Part shown: positions 63,346 through 64,000 of the stretch, piece by piece | How the letters are laid out: each line of letters begins with the position of its first letter | Numbering within the stretch: position 1 is the stretch's first letter | NCBI GenBank assembly: GCA_015501585.1 | Contig: JADNRY010000081.1 | Location: 172,007-236,006 of the forward strand | Direction of reading: 5' to 3' | Origin: Rhodocollybia butyracea | Lineage: Eukaryota; Basidiomycota; Agaricomycetes; Agaricales; Omphalotaceae | Length of the DNA: 64,000 nt | The notes under the pieces: model-generated | What the model was told of the DNA's origin: nothing | The model's input: only the letters and a program-made list of their open reading frames with translations | The model's database searches: none | Translations under genes and position numbers: made by a program

Positions 63346-63679
63346 TGGGTGAGCGAGGGCACAAGGTGCTGTAACTTAGGTACTTGCAAGTTACATATAT
63401 TTTTATACGCGAATAAAACACTGACAGAGGTAACCTACAGCTGACCGTCAGATTTCTAGTTGTTAAGAAATAGAAAGTGGGGATTGAATTCCGATAATCT
63501 TCCGTCAAAATAGTGAAGAACATACCATCAAAAAAAGCATATCAAAGAAAGCGAAAGATAAGGAAGTAATCGCCCCAGAAAGTAAAGTAAGGGGAACTCC
63601 TGTACCTCCTTGTGATCATGGGGCTTTGAGTTTCGCAAACATTGACGGCCCGCAAGGTCCGAGCTCCGTCACGATATCG
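63346..63679. other. Divergent promoter region
   Basis: 334 bp between the GH3 and dehydratase start codons. No repeat or coding exon was recognised. Confidence 0.45.
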
Positions 63680-64000
63680 ATGAACCACGACTTTTCTTCG
63701 ATAGCCAGGCTGATGAACACTTCACATCTCTGGCAAGAGACACCTTTGGTGCTATCTGCACCAATTTCCCGCTTGCTTGGTGCCAACGCATTTCTGAAAT
63801 TTGAGGTTCGTATCCATGTCGAGGAGTACACCATATCGAAGCTGATCAAAGAGAACACAACAGAATGTACATCCTTCACAATCGTACAAATTTCGTGGGA
63901 TGTCCTTGTTTGTACATCGATCCATTGAAAAATACGGTAAAAACGCGCATTTTATGATAGCATCTGTGGAAATGCAGGACTTGCTGCAGCATGTGCAGCG
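63680..64000 (+). CDS. L-serine/threonine dehydratase (PLP-dependent), 5' end (partial)
   Basis: Exons 63680-63805 and 63864 onward, cut by the window end. The enzyme deaminates serine or threonine using pyridoxal phosphate. The N-terminus LWQETPLVLSAPISRLLGAN and the PLP-lysine region NVHPSQSYKFRGMSLFV match the family, with the Schiff-base lysine in SYKFRG. Further on, the phosphate-binding loop GNAGLAAACAA is present but one base out of frame with the preceding AHFMIAS (break near 63966, tctgtgga). The ATG at 63680 is the first one in frame; upstream sequence has no in-frame ATG. Confidence 0.75.

Overview
The window is nuclear DNA from a filamentous basidiomycete, most likely an Agaricomycete. 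It is gene-dense and most genes are split by many short introns of about 46-60 nt. The gene families are fungal (ATG8, KRE2/MNT1-type mannosyltransferase, ERG25, NRPS-like adenylating enzyme, WSC and GPI-cupredoxin surface proteins). Exons were assigned by hand from splice signals, reading phase and recognised protein families; nothing was aligned or searched. For nearly every complete gene the exon lengths sum to a multiple of three.

Layout. 0-10 kb: 3' end of a WSC-domain protein, an SPFH/band-7 protein, ATG8, an unknown multi-pass membrane protein, a RAD51-paralogue recombinase and, divergent from it, the DNA polymerase delta small subunit. 10-20 kb: a GPI-type cupredoxin with an apparent one-nucleotide exon, a HID1-family trafficking protein, kinetochore NUF2 and a stand-alone NRPS-like adenylation enzyme. 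20-33 kb: a sugar-phosphate/nucleotide-sugar-type transporter, a mannosyltransferase, a GNAT acetyltransferase, mitoribosomal MRPL31, splicing factor SF3A1, a Ser/Pro-rich hypothetical protein, UBC6, mitoribosomal MRP10 and a NYN-domain RNase-like protein. 33-48 kb: an EST1/SMG6-like PIN protein (frame broken at an A10 run), ERG25, a STRAP-like WD40 protein, a 2 kb stretch with no gene found, a sulfate permease, a two-RRM RNA-binding protein and NDK. 48-64 kb: QCR7, transketolase, CMC2, a GH31 alpha-xylosidase-like enzyme, a flavin-dependent halogenase, a secreted GH3 beta-glucosidase with several apparent frameshifts, and the 5' end of a serine/threonine dehydratase.

Most genes are unrelated housekeeping genes. 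Local organisation is mainly head-to-head pairs with very short shared promoters (48-177 bp between start codons); all four small mitochondrial genes are in such pairs. The most unusual features are splicing-related: a 1-nt exon that restores the copper-site frame, several exons of 6-16 nt, and nine GC-AG introns. Other points of interest are a 42-bp element shared by two promoters, an isolated halogenase with a Cys/His-rich tail, and single-base frame breaks concentrated in the last 1.5 kb.
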